From: Taudactylus pleione
Lineage: Eukaryota; Chordata; Amphibia; Anura; Myobatrachidae
Length of the DNA: 64,000 bases
Assembly (NCBI GenBank): GCA_031769625.1
Contig: JAUIMM010000211.1
Coordinates: forward strand, 10,683,001 to 10,747,000
Direction: 5' to 3'
Under the pieces are notes generated by a model. That model was not told where the DNA came from, made no database searches, and was given only the letters and a program-made list of their open reading frames with translations. Positions 22,410 through 32,457 of this stretch are shown piece by piece. The stretch's first letter is position 1, and each line of letters opens with the position of its first letter. The position numbers and the translations under genes are program-made.

Positions 22410-24009
22410 GGCTAGTTCTCCAGTCCGTTTGGATTCTCTTCTTAGATGGTTGCAATTATACCTGTGTAGAGAGGATGCATTGTTTCTTTTTGAAGGTTTT
22501 TCAGAAGGTTTTCGTTTACCCATAGACAGGCCATTGGTAGTTAGGGCGTCGCAGAACTTACGCTCTGCCAGGGATTTTCCCGGGGAATTGAGGGATAAAG
22601 TGCATGTGGAGGTTATGCTGGGGAAGATGGAAGGTCCTTTTCCTTGTCCTCCTTTGCAAAATCTCTGTATTTCTCCGGTGGGCGTGGTTCCTAAGAAAGT
22701 GCCGGGCAAGTTTCATTTGATACAACATATCTCGTATCCACAGGGCGGTTCTGTCAACTCTCAGGTATGATACCATACCTGAGAGTTGTCGTAGGGTCGT
22801 TTACCAACGTTTGACGACACCTTGAATTTAGTACGTAGTTTTGGGCATGGCGCTTTGTTGGCAAAATTAGATATAGAAGCAGCGTTCCGCTTATTGCCAA
22901 TGCATCCTGAAGCTATGAAATTTATGGGGTTTAGGTTAGATTCGGGTTATTTTGTAGATAAATGTTTGCCTATGGGCTGCGCAGTTTCCTGTGCCTATTT
23001 TGAGAAATTCAGCTCCTTTCTTCAGTGGTGTCTACATGCCGGGACAGGAAAAACGGGCATAGCGCACTATTTGGATGATTTTCTCTTCATTGGTCCAGGA
23101 GAAAGTGACGTTTGCTCTGACCTTTTTTCTGCGCAGTCCTTATTTAGAGTTTTAGGTGTCCCCGTTGCTCATGAGAAGACAGAGGGTCCGGCTGTTTGCT
23201 TATATTATTTGGGAATCGAGATAGACACGGTGGCGGGATGTTGTAGACTGCCGAGTGATAAGGTTGAGAAATTGCGTGAACTTATTGCAGTCTGATTAGA
23301 AGTGCACTCGGTAAGGTTGCGTAGAGTTCAGTCTCTTCTCGGTTCTTTCAATTTTGCTTGCCGTAATATTCCCGTGGGTAGAGTGATTTGCAGGATAATG
23401 GAGAGGGCAACAGCTGGGGCGGTTCGGCCGCATCACTGCGTTCGCCTGTCGGCAGAGATAAAGGAGGATCTCCGTATGTGGAACAGGTTTTTGATACACT
23501 TTAATGGCGAACGCATTTGGCCTTCACCTCCTTTGGCGAACAGCATGTTGCAACTTTTTACAGATGCGGCCGGATCGTCCGGTTTTGGGGCCTATTTCAA
23601 TGGGGAATGGTGTGCGGCTCCGTGGCCGATAGATTGGCGCGAAGAGGGTTTGACGGACAACTTGTTGCTGCTGGAACTTTTCCCAATTGTGGTAACGGTT
23701 GAACTTTGGTCCGTGCGACTGAGCAACTGTCATGTGGTATTTTGGTGCGACAATTTGGGTGTGGTTCACGCCATCAACAACCAGCGTTCGTCTTCACCTT
23801 TTGTTTTGCGCTTGCTCCGGCATTTAGATTTGCGCTGCTTGAAGTTTAATATTAGATTCAGGGCAAGGCACGTACCAGGTGTATGTAATGAGATTGCTGA
23901 CTCGCTGTCCCTATTTCAATTCTATCGCTTCCGGGCGCTTGTGCCGTCGGCTTCTGACGTTGGTTTGGTATGCCCCTCGTTTGTGTGGCAGATTATCAGG
24001 CCGGCTTAG
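22186..24009 (+). pseudogene. Ngaro reverse transcriptase and RNase H, broken
   Basis: A single frame is interrupted at two places. Segment 22186-22770 has RT N-terminal motifs (SPVGVVPKKVPGKFHLI). A stop cluster at about 22768-22812 follows a local inverted duplication. Segment 22822-23295 has KLDIEAAFRLLP (motif A), LPMGCAVSCAYFEKF (motif B) and HYLDDFLFIG (catalytic YLDD), ending in a TGA at 23293. Segment 23302-24009 holds RNase H, with FTDAAGSSGFGAYF, ELFPIVV, WCDNLGVVHAIN and HVPGVCNEIADSLS, which keep the catalytic D-E-D-D pattern. It would copy the element RNA and degrade the RNA strand. The end overlaps the recombinase ORF by about 40 nt in another frame. Confidence 0.9.
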
Positions 24010-24887
24010 AAGGTTTGGCGTTAAGGTCGCTTGCTCCATCGATTTCCCGGGCTTACTCAGCCGCTTGGTGGGATTGGTGCACGCATTGTGCTCTCCCGGA
24101 CATGGAGGGTAAGTCTCCGGAACAGTTGATTTCATCTTTTGTTTGGATTAGATATCAGCAAGGCAGATCCAGAGCGTTTATGGGTTCTACACTCGCGGGG
24201 GTCTCCTTTTGTAAGCTAAAAGGTTTGCATGATCCCACCAAGGCTTTCATGCTAGTGAAGGCTTTGAAGGGTTGGGCGAAGGGGTTGCCAGCGCGATCGG
24301 ACTCTCGTCGGCCAGTTGATTCGCAGCTTTTGTCTGGCTTGTTGGCATCAATGGAGAAGATAGCTGTTGATAAGTTTGAGGCTTTTCTTTTTCGTCTTGC
24401 TTTCGCTGTGGCATTTTGTGGGGCTTTTCGGGTTAGTGAGTTGGTAGCGAGCAATAAAAACTCCACAGTTTCTGGACTATTGTTAAAAGACAATGTTTTT
24501 AGAGACTCAGCGGTACTTTGCAAGCTACGTTTCTCCAAAACAGATCAAACAGGCAGGGGAAAATGGGTCACATTAAATCAGAATCGGGATTTGGGTATCT
24601 GTCCAGTTCATTTAGCTGCACAGTATATGGAATTGCATCCTATTGGGGGAGCTCAATGGTTAATTCATGCGGATGTCACGCCCCTCACCAAGTTTCAATT
24701 CGCAGCAGTTTTCAAGAAAGGTTTGATAGAGTTGGGTTTTAATCCTTCAGATTATGGTACTCATTCTTTCCGTATTGGCGCCGCTACTTGTGCGGCCCTC
24801 TCAGGGGCATCTGCACAAGATATTCAGAAGGTAGGGTGCTGGAAGTCGGCTGCTTATAAAAAATATGTGCGCTGCGAGAAGTTATAG
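23970..24887 (+). CDS. Ngaro tyrosine recombinase
   Basis: An uninterrupted 305-residue frame from the ATG at 23970. The N-terminal SAM-like region (SISRAYSAAWWDWCTHC) is followed by the catalytic domain with the phage-integrase tetrad: Arg in GAFRVSELV, the HSFRIGAATCAA box (His and Arg), and Tyr in WKSAAYKKYVR. Tyrosine recombinases integrate the circular cDNA without the staggered cuts of DDE integrases. All four residues are present and there are no stops, so this is the best preserved part of the element. It overlaps the RNase H frame, suggesting a frameshift or an internal start for translation. Confidence 0.92.
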   Translation: MPLVCVADYQAGLEGLALRSLAPSISRAYSAAWWDWCTHCALPDMEGKSPEQLISSFVWIRYQQGRSRAFMGSTLAGVSFCKLKGLHDPTKAFMLVKALKGWAKGLPARSDSRRPVDSQLLSGLLASMEKIAVDKFEAFLFRLAFAVAFCGAFRVSELVASNKNSTVSGLLLKDNVFRDSAVLCKLRFSKTDQTGRGKWVTLNQNRDLGICPVHLAAQYMELHPIGGAQWLIHADVTPLTKFQFAAVFKKGLIELGFNPSDYGTHSFRIGAATCAALSGASAQDIQKVGCWKSAAYKKYVRCEKL

Positions 24888-24926
24888 ATCCGCACCTTGC
24901 ATTAAACCAAAAACGTTGCTTACCTG

Positions 24927-24959
24927 CCAATTGGTCAACGACTAGCGTTGAGCAATTGG
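24927..24959 (+). repeat. Hairpin between recombinase and hydrolase ORFs
   Basis: CCAATTGGTCAACG is followed, after a 5-base loop, by CGTTGAGCAATTGG, about 40 nt after the recombinase stop codon. Possible role in RNA folding or in the element's ends; unproven. Confidence 0.6.
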
Positions 24960-25159
24960 GGGTGTGAAGGGATTTTTAATTTTTCCTCCCGTTAGCCATG
25001 ATTTGACCCAATTTGGTTCACGGGCAGGTTTTTTTATTTTTCTTCTTCACTCGGGTTCCTGTTTCCCCCCTGTTATGCATCCCTGCTAGTCAGTTGCTAT
25101 GTGTTGCTATAAAGTTGTGTCTGTTGGTCTTGGGTTTGGGGTGGTTCTCACGGTTAGGG

Positions 25160-25176
25160 TTTCTCTTTTTCCACAG
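25160..25176 (+). promoter_or_regulatory. Candidate 3' splice site before hydrolase ORF
   Basis: A pyrimidine tract TTTCTCTTTTTCC followed by ACAG, immediately before the hydrolase frame, which lacks an ATG. The donor is not located. Confidence 0.5.
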
Positions 25177-25178
25177 CG

Positions 25179-25730
25179 TTGACGGAGGAAGATGGACAGG
25201 TATGGCTGCTGGGCCACTCCTATATTTTTGGGGTGGAGAAATATGTGTTGTCACAAAAGCAGGCCTTGTGGCCTAGTAGGTTTAGAGTGCGTTGGATTGG
25301 TGTGAGAGGCTTGCGTGTGGAATCTGTGTTGGCTCTGATAGTTTCCTCGGTGGCGAAGTGGGGATTACCAAAAATTTTGGTTTTACATGTTGGAGGCAAT
25401 AATGTGGGTCAGTTGACAGGTGTCGAGTTAATTGTGAGGCTTCACGAGGTGATGGATGAGATTCGTTTGCGTTGGCCCTCTATTCAGATTGCATGGTCGG
25501 AAATGATGCCTCTGACATGGAGAGGAGTGCGTAAGCATGGTGCTTTGGAGAGAATACGGAAGAAGGCGAATGTCGCGATTGCACGTCATGTGGAAAAAAT
25601 AGATGGAGTCTTGGTGAGTCATGGCTTTCTGGTTGGTGATCTTGGGAGGTTCTTTCATCATAATGGTGTGCACCTGAATGCTTTGGGTACTAGTTTGTTT
25701 GTGAAAGATTTATTCTCATTTTTGGTTTAG
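25179..25730 (+). CDS. Ngaro SGNH hydrolase ORF
   Basis: An open frame of about 184 residues with GHSYIFG (nucleophile-serine block), VLHVGGNN (Gly/Asn block) and FHHNGVHLNALG (catalytic-His block). These are the marks of the GDSL/SGNH esterase that vertebrate Ngaro elements carry after the recombinase. Two oddities. There is no ATG ahead of the GHS block; the frame opens at TTG directly behind a strong splice-acceptor-like tract, TTTCTCTTTTTCCACAG, ending at 25176, so the protein is probably made from a spliced RNA. The position normally held by Asp in the DxxH pair is Asn here (NGVH). Its role in the element is unknown. Confidence 0.8.
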   Translation: MTEEDGQVWLLGHSYIFGVEKYVLSQKQALWPSRFRVRWIGVRGLRVESVLALIVSSVAKWGLPKILVLHVGGNNVGQLTGVELIVRLHEVMDEIRLRWPSIQIAWSEMMPLTWRGVRKHGALERIRKKANVAIARHVEKIDGVLVSHGFLVGDLGRFFHHNGVHLNALGTSLFVKDLFSFLV

Positions 25731-26130
25731 TTTTTGGGTGGCGGGCCAGTCTTTCTTAGGGCCTGGCTTTGGCGGGAGTTCGCTGCAACTCAGTGGCTTT
25801 ATGTGGCGTAAGACAACTTTGTGGGGGCACTGACCATCATTGCCCCTGGCGAATTTGTCCTTCTCTTTGCGGGGGGACCCGGTGCTGTCTGTACGGAAGC
25901 ACCTCGGATTGGCCATGGAGGGAAGTGAGACTCTCACATCGTTAGTACGTCTAGAAGGGGGGTCGTTTTAGTCGTCCTCCGAGTATTGATCAAGGTGAAA
26001 GCTAGAACTGAGCTTGCAGCGTCTCTTAGCCACCCTGGTTAGGTTGATTGATTAATTTATAATAAAAAGCTGTGACCTTTTTAGCCAAGCTCTGGTGTCC
26101 GTGTCTTTATTTATTTATAACTTAAGTTAA

Positions 26131-26295
26131 GTAAGCTAATCAAGATGTTAAGGTATGTTGAAGCAGTAAACCAATGCAGATCTTATGAACTTCAATGAGT
26201 GAAGATTGTGCATTTTGTGGGGGCATTCCTGGTTTAGCCAAGTCCCTGATACTTAAACCTCATCAGAAGTGGTGTAGATTGGACATTGCCCCACA
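26131..26295. other. No feature seen
   Basis: Short sequence between the Ngaro end and the next foldback repeat; it may include the true Ngaro terminus. Confidence 0.4.
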
Positions 26296-27010
26296 CTTCC
26301 AGTGGGGATGCAGTCGCTATGTTGACATTGAAATGTCTATAGTCAGGGGCGTAACCAGTGGTATGGGGACCCCGTAGCAAAATTTCCCCGGGGCCCCCCG
26401 TCGCCGCCCTCCAGCACGGCACGCCGCTCCATCTCTCCTCACTGAAGCTGGTAGGAGGCGTGGCCGTGGTCTTAGGTTGTCATGATAGCCGTTGCAGAAT
26501 TGGCTGCTGGTCCTCGAGTTCCTACTGGCACGCGACTGGCTCCTGAGTAAAAATGACATCGGCCCTGTACTTGCCAGAGTGCAGGTGGAGGTTTGCTGGG
26601 CCCCCGGGCTCCCCAAGCCACTGGGCCCCATAGCAAGCGCACCCCTTGCACCCTCTATAGTTACGCCACTGTCTAGAGTCATATTGTTGACACCAGAATG
26701 TGAACATTTTGTTGACATGGAACATGTGGGCATCTGCATAATGTCAACGTGTCTATAGTGACGACAGCTGAAATTATGACATGTGGAACGCCGATATTCT
26801 GACGTTAGAGAGTTAGGGTGCGGAGGGGAAGATTAGGATTAGGCTGCAGTGAGGAGGGTTAGGGTACAGGTTAGGGTTAAGGATAAGGGTTAGCGTACTG
26901 GAACTCCGCATCACCTGACATTGCCAGAGACGGAAGACACCGCTGCACCACCAAAGCTGAACAGACATTAGGGATCATGTCGACATGATGAATGTCAACA
27001 AAACATACCG
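26296..27010. repeat. Foldback GTTGACAT repeat with telomere-like centre
   Basis: GTTGACAT and TGTCAAC words on both sides of a TTAGGG-like stretch (26812-26888, e.g. GGTTAGGGTTAAGG), with CCAGTGGG words at both ends (26297 and 27018). It is split by a hAT at 26344-26671. Confidence 0.5.
26344..26671. mobile_element. Non-autonomous hAT, 328 bp
   Basis: The ends CAGGGGCGTAACCAG and TAGTTACGCCACTG are hAT-type. The flanking 8 bp are TCTATAGT (26336-26343) and TCTAGAGT (26672-26679), one mismatch. The inside is GC-rich with GGGCCCC words; no coding capacity. Confidence 0.88.
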
Positions 27011-27273
27011 AATCCTTCCAGTGGGACGCACTTTGCGTGGGCATTTTGTAGCTCACCAATATCAATGTAATGAACACATTAAAATGTAGAAATAGAGCAT
27101 ATGTAATAGACTCTTGATAGTTGATACCCCCGTACCCTTATGTGTTATATAGCACATGCATTAGGCCTGAATGAGCAGTATTTCAGGAGAAAAATACAAA
27201 AGCTGTTTGGGTTGGTCTAAGAGATTGTATCCAGGACTTTAAAGCTGAGTTTTTGCTCTTCCCAGCATATATA

Positions 27274-27858
27274 GGGCCTGATTCAGAGCCGCTCGCTCGC
27301 TCCGAGTGATGTTCGCACATCTGCGCATGCGTATGGGTCGTAATGCGCATGCGCCAACCAGCCATTGCGGTCGGAAATCGTGCGCTCACAAAACAGCGAG
27401 GCCCTGCTAATTTTAGTGACAGAATGAGGCGTTTGTGGGTGGTAACAGGGGAAGGTACTTGAAAACGGGGAGTGGAGATCCAAACGCAGGCGTGCCAAAT
27501 GGTCAAAACGGGCGTTTAATGGGTGTGCATAATTAACAAAGCAGCGTCATCGACCACATCACTTGGTTGTCTTTTAGCCTGAACTGCTCGCAGTGATTGC
27601 AGGAAGTAAAACCTACCACAAGCACTGCGAGCAGTTCAGACGCCTTTCGATGTACTCGATTAATCTAATAAATAGCGGAGATGACGTATGATGCGAACGG
27701 CCAGGGGGCGTCCTTACAAAATAGCGAGCGCATTTTTCGTTCGCTCGCTCAGACATAGAGGCGTCAACAGACCGCAAAGAGCGAGCGCTCAATTTAAATA
27801 GCCGGCCCCTTTTTCTGAACGACCATTCGCAAATAGCGTCCGGCTCTGAATCAGGCCC
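27274..27858. mobile_element. GGGCCTGATTCAG MITE, subfamily 2, copy 1
   Basis: Ends GGGCCTGATTCAGAGCCG and CGGCTCTGAATCAGGCCC; ATA on both sides (27271-27273, 27859-27861). Internal palindromes include GCGCATGCG...GCGCATGCGC (27322-27355) and CTGAACTGCTCGCAGTG...CACTGCGAGCAGTTCAG (27580-27640). Related copies lie at 33361 and 61971. No protein. Confidence 0.88.
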
Positions 27859-27994
27859 ATAGTCCATCTGGGTTGGAATCTTGCAAACATTCGTTCAAAG
27901 TGTTCTCAAGGAAGCACTTCCCAAGCCCGGCAGTAAAATGTTCTATGTATATCTTAGATTGAAATATAGGCACATTTGCTTAATACAGTACTAA

Positions 27995-28148
27995 GGGGCA
28001 TATTTAATAACAAGCTTATAACTCATTACTAATCTTAAGTGGTGCTCCAACCAATCAGCTTCTAACTGTCATTTTTCAAAACACATGACAGGAGCTGATT
28101 GGTTTTAAGATAGTAACAAGGGATAACAAAAATATCACAATATGCCCC
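27995..28148. mobile_element. MITE (ATTTAATAACAAG type)
   Basis: Ends GGGGCATATTTAATAAC and its diverged complement ending ATATGCCCC, flanked by TAA (27992-27994 and 28149-28151). The inner arms are CCAATCAGCTTCTAACTGTCAT and its partner, the widespread AATCAGCT type. It shares the TAA at 28149 with the next MITE. Confidence 0.8.
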
Positions 28149-28151
28149 TAA

Positions 28152-28682
28152 GGGGTAGATTTATCAAAGCTTATAGAAATATAAAGTGGAGAGAGATAAA
28201 ATACCAGCCAATCAGCTTCTAACTGTCATATTTCAAACACAGCCTGTAATGCAGGGGTGGGGAACCTTTTTTTTGTCCGAGGGCCATTTTAATATGCATA
28301 ACATTATTCGAGGGCCCGGTGCAGGCCATGCCCCTTCCATGTGATGTCACATGGGGGCGGGACCACAATCACTGATGATTACAGCAATACCCGGAGCATC
28401 CTGAGGATGCTCTGGGGAGCTGTAAGGGCAGCAGTGTGACCGTCTGACGCATCCTAAGGATGGTCCAGGCGGCACTGCTGCATAGATTCTGGCTGCAGGG
28501 TGACATTCTAGGTACCCTGCTAGCCAGATGAAGCTAGCAGAAAAAAGCTCTGAGGGCCAGACCAAATGATTCCGCGGGCCTTATACGGCCCCCGGGCCTG
28601 AGGTTCCCCACCCCTGCTGTAAAGTGACAGAAGCTGATTGGTTAGTACTTTATCTCTCTCCAAGCTTTCATAAACCTCCCCC
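28152..28682. mobile_element. MITE (AGATTTATCAAAGC type) with a nested hAT
   Basis: Left end GGGGTAGATTTATCAAAGC, right end GCTTTCATAAACCTCCCCC; TAA on both sides (28149-28151, 28683-28685). The inner arms GGAGAGAGATAAA / TTTATCTCTCTCC pair. A hAT at 28252-28616 sits in its loop. Confidence 0.82.
28252..28616. mobile_element. Non-autonomous hAT, 365 bp, nested
   Basis: Ends CAGGGGTGGGGAACC and GGTTCCCCACCCCTG are exact inverted repeats of the Charlie-like hAT type. Flanking 8 bp CTGTAATG (28244-28251) and CTGTAAAG (28617-28624), one mismatch. No coding capacity. Confidence 0.93.
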
Positions 28683-28685
28683 TAA

Positions 28686-29212
28686 GTGCACTACATGTCG
28701 TCTTTCATTGACATAGAATGCCACCAGGAGCGGAGAGGACAACTGTATGGCATCAGGAAAGAGATGTCCACACAATTGGTGATTCATTTGTTTAGCCCGA
28801 CCATCTAGCTAATCATTACCAGTGACAAGGCGGGGGTGGTCCATATTATGGTGACACGACACACAGGGACAGGTGTGTCATCAGCCAACAGCATTTTCTA
28901 CCATGATCACCCGAACCTGATCTGAAGTTTGGTCATTCATGATAGAGTCACCCATTGTATAGCGCTCTGGTCATACGGCCAGATACAGTGGGCAGCTTGA
29001 ACCATAAGAATTGGCCAACAGGAAGAGGAACTCTCCACCTTTCACTCGCTCCAGGTTGTCCCTGGGGCAGAGGCTACGCTCGAATTTGCAATCAACATCT
29101 ATAGGTGCCACATTGAGCCTGTATTAAAAAAATCTGCATCATTAACATGGCTCAATGAAAATGCAGCTGAACCACGTCCCTCTGAACGCCAACTCCCTCC
29201 GTTCTCACTCAC
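28686..29212. other. Intron next to MPPED1 exon 2, nothing else seen
   Basis: No repeat ends or coding signals recognised. Confidence 0.45.
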
Positions 29213-29394
29213 CCAGCCAGTCATTAAATTTCTTCACCTCACTAGGGAGCCCAAGCTCTGTAAAATCTCCGGCGTGAATTAATACATCTCCGTAGGGCAT
29301 TTGGATAAGATCAGTTCTCGAGTGGGTATCGGAGATACAGACAAAACGGGTGAAGCCAGGCGGTTTGGGTGCGTCGTGGGGTACAGGGTCCACC
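29213..29394 (-). CDS. MPPED1: MPPED1 coding exon 2 (metal-binding motifs)
   Basis: This 182-nt exon lies between the acceptor ...CCATTCCAG and the donor GTGAGTG (minus strand). Its first base completes the Met codon begun in exon 1 and its last base starts the Gly codon finished in exon 3. It encodes 60 residues, beginning VDPVPHDAPKPPGFTRF and ending SEVKKFNDWL. It holds the first metallophosphoesterase motifs: SDTH (Asp and His metal ligands) and HAGDF (bridging Asp). DPVPHDAPKPPG and GDVLIHAGDF favour MPPED1 over MPPED2, as far as I recall the family. The exon sits in about 34 kb of intron on either side filled with repeats; no defects seen. Confidence 0.96.
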
Positions 29395-29539
29395 CTGGAA
29401 TGGAGACAGAATATACAGTATAATTCTAGCAATTTATGTGAAAATGGAGCAAATTAAGATGAACACCCCTCACAATATAATAAATAGTACATACAGTACA
29501 GAGGTTTCAGTTACTCATCTCGTAATGCCTGTCCGTTTG

Positions 29540-29827
29540 AACACCGTTGCAGGGGACGTGCATTAATTAGCCACTGCGGCGGCATACGCAGCCTGTGTAC
29601 TCGCTGCGTGCCACGAGGTTAGCGATTTCTGAGTAAGGTCAGTCCTGCTGTAAATGTGCGTGAGGGGGCGATGTTACATCTTACGGATGTGAGATAGCGG
29701 TAGCGTGCGTCTCTATGCTGGCTGTGCGACAGCATTGCGATTTGCATTCATTAGCATATTTTCGCAGCAGACCGGCGTGCGTAATCGCAGCTGCGATCTA
29801 AATAGCGATCTGTAGTGAATCAGGCCC
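29540..29827. mobile_element. Right end of a GATTCAG MITE
   Basis: It ends AGTGAATCAGGCCCC. The inside resembles the core at 38942-39374 (AGCGATTTCTGAGTAAGGTC, GTGCGT, CGATGTTAC, GAGATAGCG in the same order). The left terminal repeat is missing, so this is a truncated copy. Confidence 0.65.
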
Positions 29828-30851
29828 CAGGTAAATATACAGGGAACGATTGGGGAGGATACACAAACTAAAAGCTGAGAACAGAAAAGCAGCCCCAAGG
29901 ATAATGATACAAAATGTCATTGATTCGTCTGTGAATTGAGGAGAGCCTTGTAGAAATCCAATAGATAAATACAGGGGTATTCAATAGAGAATAGATAAGT
30001 CCTTCTCTGGCTAATCTAACGTATCAGGAAGCAAAACATTAGATGATTGTATAATTTACATATGCAAAGTAAGGAATAATTCATGCAAATAGTCCACCAC
30101 ATAGCAGCCAGTTCAGTGGTTGCTTAAGGCAACGCCCCCGATATTTGTGCTGCCGCAGCCAGTACCCAGGCCAGTGTTCAGTCATATAGCTGGCGGTAAT
30201 GTGAGAGACCCCAATATAATATCCATTATCCAGTGAGAGCCACAGGAGGTACCGGCTATTTGTAACCTATAGCAGTAATGGGGCCTGTAAAATGGACGGG
30301 TTGACTTCACACAGTGGAGGCCGCCATTTTGTGGGCTGACACAGTTCATGAGCATGCACCCTATCAATTTACTAATAATAGACCTGTGTTTTTATTCCCA
30401 ATGAGCACAGACCTCAGTGCTCATATATACCATAACTACCAACCATCTTCATTTTGGCGGGACATTCCTGGTTTAGGGACACTATCCCAGAGTCAGGTTT
30501 GTCTTGATTTGAAGGGGGAGGGATGGGGTTGCTGGGAGGTGTTTCCCTGCAAATTATTATCTTTTTCCCGAAACGCTGATCGCCGACCTGGCCACATCCT
30601 CTGTGATGCTTTCACACCCCCAGCAAGCTGTGGCCACACACCCATTCTTAATTCTGAACTTCCAAATAGGATGTACAGTATGATATATACAAGCACACAC
30701 AGCTACACCTCCCAAATAGTCACCATTTTGACATGGCAATACAGAGTCTTGCATACCTCCCAATATATGGGAAGGAACCCGTGTTTGCCCAAGAAGGGCG
30801 TGTGGGAAGGGGACATGGTGTTGTGGCACCAAAACCCACACCTCTTTCACG
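29828..30851. other. No gene seen (intron 1)
   Basis: Only short frames; there is an ordinary GGAAATGG/CCCAATATATGG-like palindromic stretch but no definable element. Confidence 0.4.
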
Positions 30852-30859
30852 GTTTCCAT

Positions 30860-32449
30860 TAGGGATTAGTGGGTTCGGTTCTCAGAGAACCGAATCACAC
30901 GAATTTCGGGGATCCGGGGTGATCCGAGCCAAGCTCGGATCTCCCTGCTTGCCCCGGATCCCTCACCCGAGGCAAAACCTCACGATGCCGCTGTTGGGTT
31001 GCATGGTTTTGTATTGAGCGGGCTTACCTCTGATTGGCTGAGAGAGCCGTCTGTCACGGCTCTCAGCCAATCAGTGTTAAGCCCATTTAATATGCATACA
31101 GGAAGCAAAAAAAAAGGGTGCCTGTCATCCCTCGCTGCCTGACTCTGCCGGCATCCCCCACTGCTGACACTGTCGGCACCCCCACTGTCAGCATCCCCTG
31201 CTGACGGCACCCCTGCAATGCTGCCCCACGTACTGAGGACACTGTTAGCGACCCCCACACTGCCGGCACTCCCACACTGAGGATACCACCAGCACCCCTG
31301 CACTGCTGACACTGTCAGCACACATGCACTGAGGACATGGCTGGCACCCCTGCTCTGCTGACACTGTCAGCACACATGCACTGAGGACATGGCTGGCACC
31401 CCTGCTCTGCTGACACCGCTGGCACCCTGCATTGAGAACACCCCTGCTCTGCCTACACAGTCAGCAAACCTGCACTGAAGACACCGCTAGCACCCTCGCT
31501 CTGCCGACATCGCTGGCACCCTGCATTGAGAACACCCCTGCACTGCTGACTCAATCAGCAAACCTGCACTGCATCGCCGGTACCCTTCACTGAGGACACT
31601 GCCAGCACCGCAGCACTGCCATTCCACGTACTGAAGACACCATCAGCAACCCCCGCACCGCCGACACAGCCAGCAAACCTGCACTGAAGACACCGCTGGC
31701 ACCCCCGCACTGCCTACATCGCCGGTACCCTTCACTGAGCACACTGCAAGCACCACAGCACTGCCAATCCATGTACTGAGGACATCACCAGCACCGCAGC
31801 ACTGCCAACACAGCCAGCAAACCTGCACTGAAGACACCGCTGGGACCCTTCACTGAGGACACTGCCAGCACCACAGCACTGCCATTTCACATATTGAGTA
31901 CACCATCAGCAACCCCGCACTGCCGACACAACCAACAAATCTGCACTAAAGACACCGCTGACACCCCCGCTCTGCTGACACCGCCGGTACCCTGCACTGA
32001 GGACACTGCCAGCACCGCAGCACTGCCATTCCATGTAGTGAGGACACCGTCAGCAACCCGACTCTGCTGACACTGCTGTCACAGTAAGTGCACTATTGGT
32101 GTATCCAACCCACACTGTATAACACACTGTATCCGTGTTGGAAATTGGAAGCTGAACTGCCACATGTTAGTGCCGCCCACTGTGTCGCTTAACTTAGTCA
32201 GCCAGCTAGCTGGATGCAACCTTTTGGCCTTAACTAGATGAAAAAAATAATATTGTGAGGTGGTCAAAATTGATTGGAAATGACTAGAAATAATTTTATG
32301 TGATTTTATCTGTTTTTATGATATTTTAAGAAAAAATCCAGATCCAAAACCAAAAAACAAAACACCAAGGAAAAAAATCCAAAACCAGATTCAGATTCAA
32401 AACCAGGGGAGATCCAAAACCAAAACACGAGGGTCGGCACACATCTCTA
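30860..32449. mobile_element. Non-autonomous hAT with a large minisatellite
   Basis: Left end TAGGGATTAGTGGGTTCGG and right end GGCACACATCTCTA, flanked by a perfect 8-bp duplication GTTTCCAT (30852-30859 and 32450-32457). Both ends match the two different ends of the complete hAT at 8592-13726 in reverse order: a GGGTTCGG end with a nearby palindrome, and a TTTTGGTTTTGGATC-rich end (here as GATCCAAAACCAAAA). The transposase is absent; 31120-32080 is a minisatellite instead. Confidence 0.93.
31120..32080. repeat. Degenerate 26/52-bp minisatellite inside the hAT
   Basis: Units of about 26 bp of the type GACACTGTCAGCACACATG / GACATGGCTGGCACCCCTG alternate to give a clear 52-bp period at 31301-31410. 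Elsewhere the copies are diverged. ACTGCCxxCACxGC words run through the whole stretch. Long minus-strand frames here are periodic by-products. Confidence 0.85.
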
Positions 32450-32457
32450 GTTTCCAT

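Larger units (their letters stand above)
20046..26130 (+). mobile_element. Ngaro retrotransposon (DIRS order), nearly full length
   Basis: In order: a promoter-like 5' region with TATATAA at 20066, a gag-like ORF, RT-RNase H, a tyrosine recombinase, and a separate SGNH-hydrolase ORF, ending in an AATAAAA-containing 3' region at about 26060-26130. That gene order, with a recombinase in place of a DDE integrase and with a hydrolase, is characteristic of vertebrate Ngaro elements. I could not identify the split direct repeats expected at the ends, so both limits are approximate. Several disabling changes sit in gag and RT; recombinase and hydrolase frames are intact. Confidence 0.9.

Noticed and set aside
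26317..26739. Minus frame of 140 codons
   Set aside because: It spans a non-coding hAT and its flanks.
30314..30862. Plus frame of 182 codons in intron 1
   Set aside because: No recognisable domain, start context or partner exon; a matching antisense frame of 100 codons exists, so coding is unsupported.
31087..31837. Minus frames rich in VSSVRG and SVRG repeats
   Set aside because: Translations of the minisatellite in the hAT derivative.
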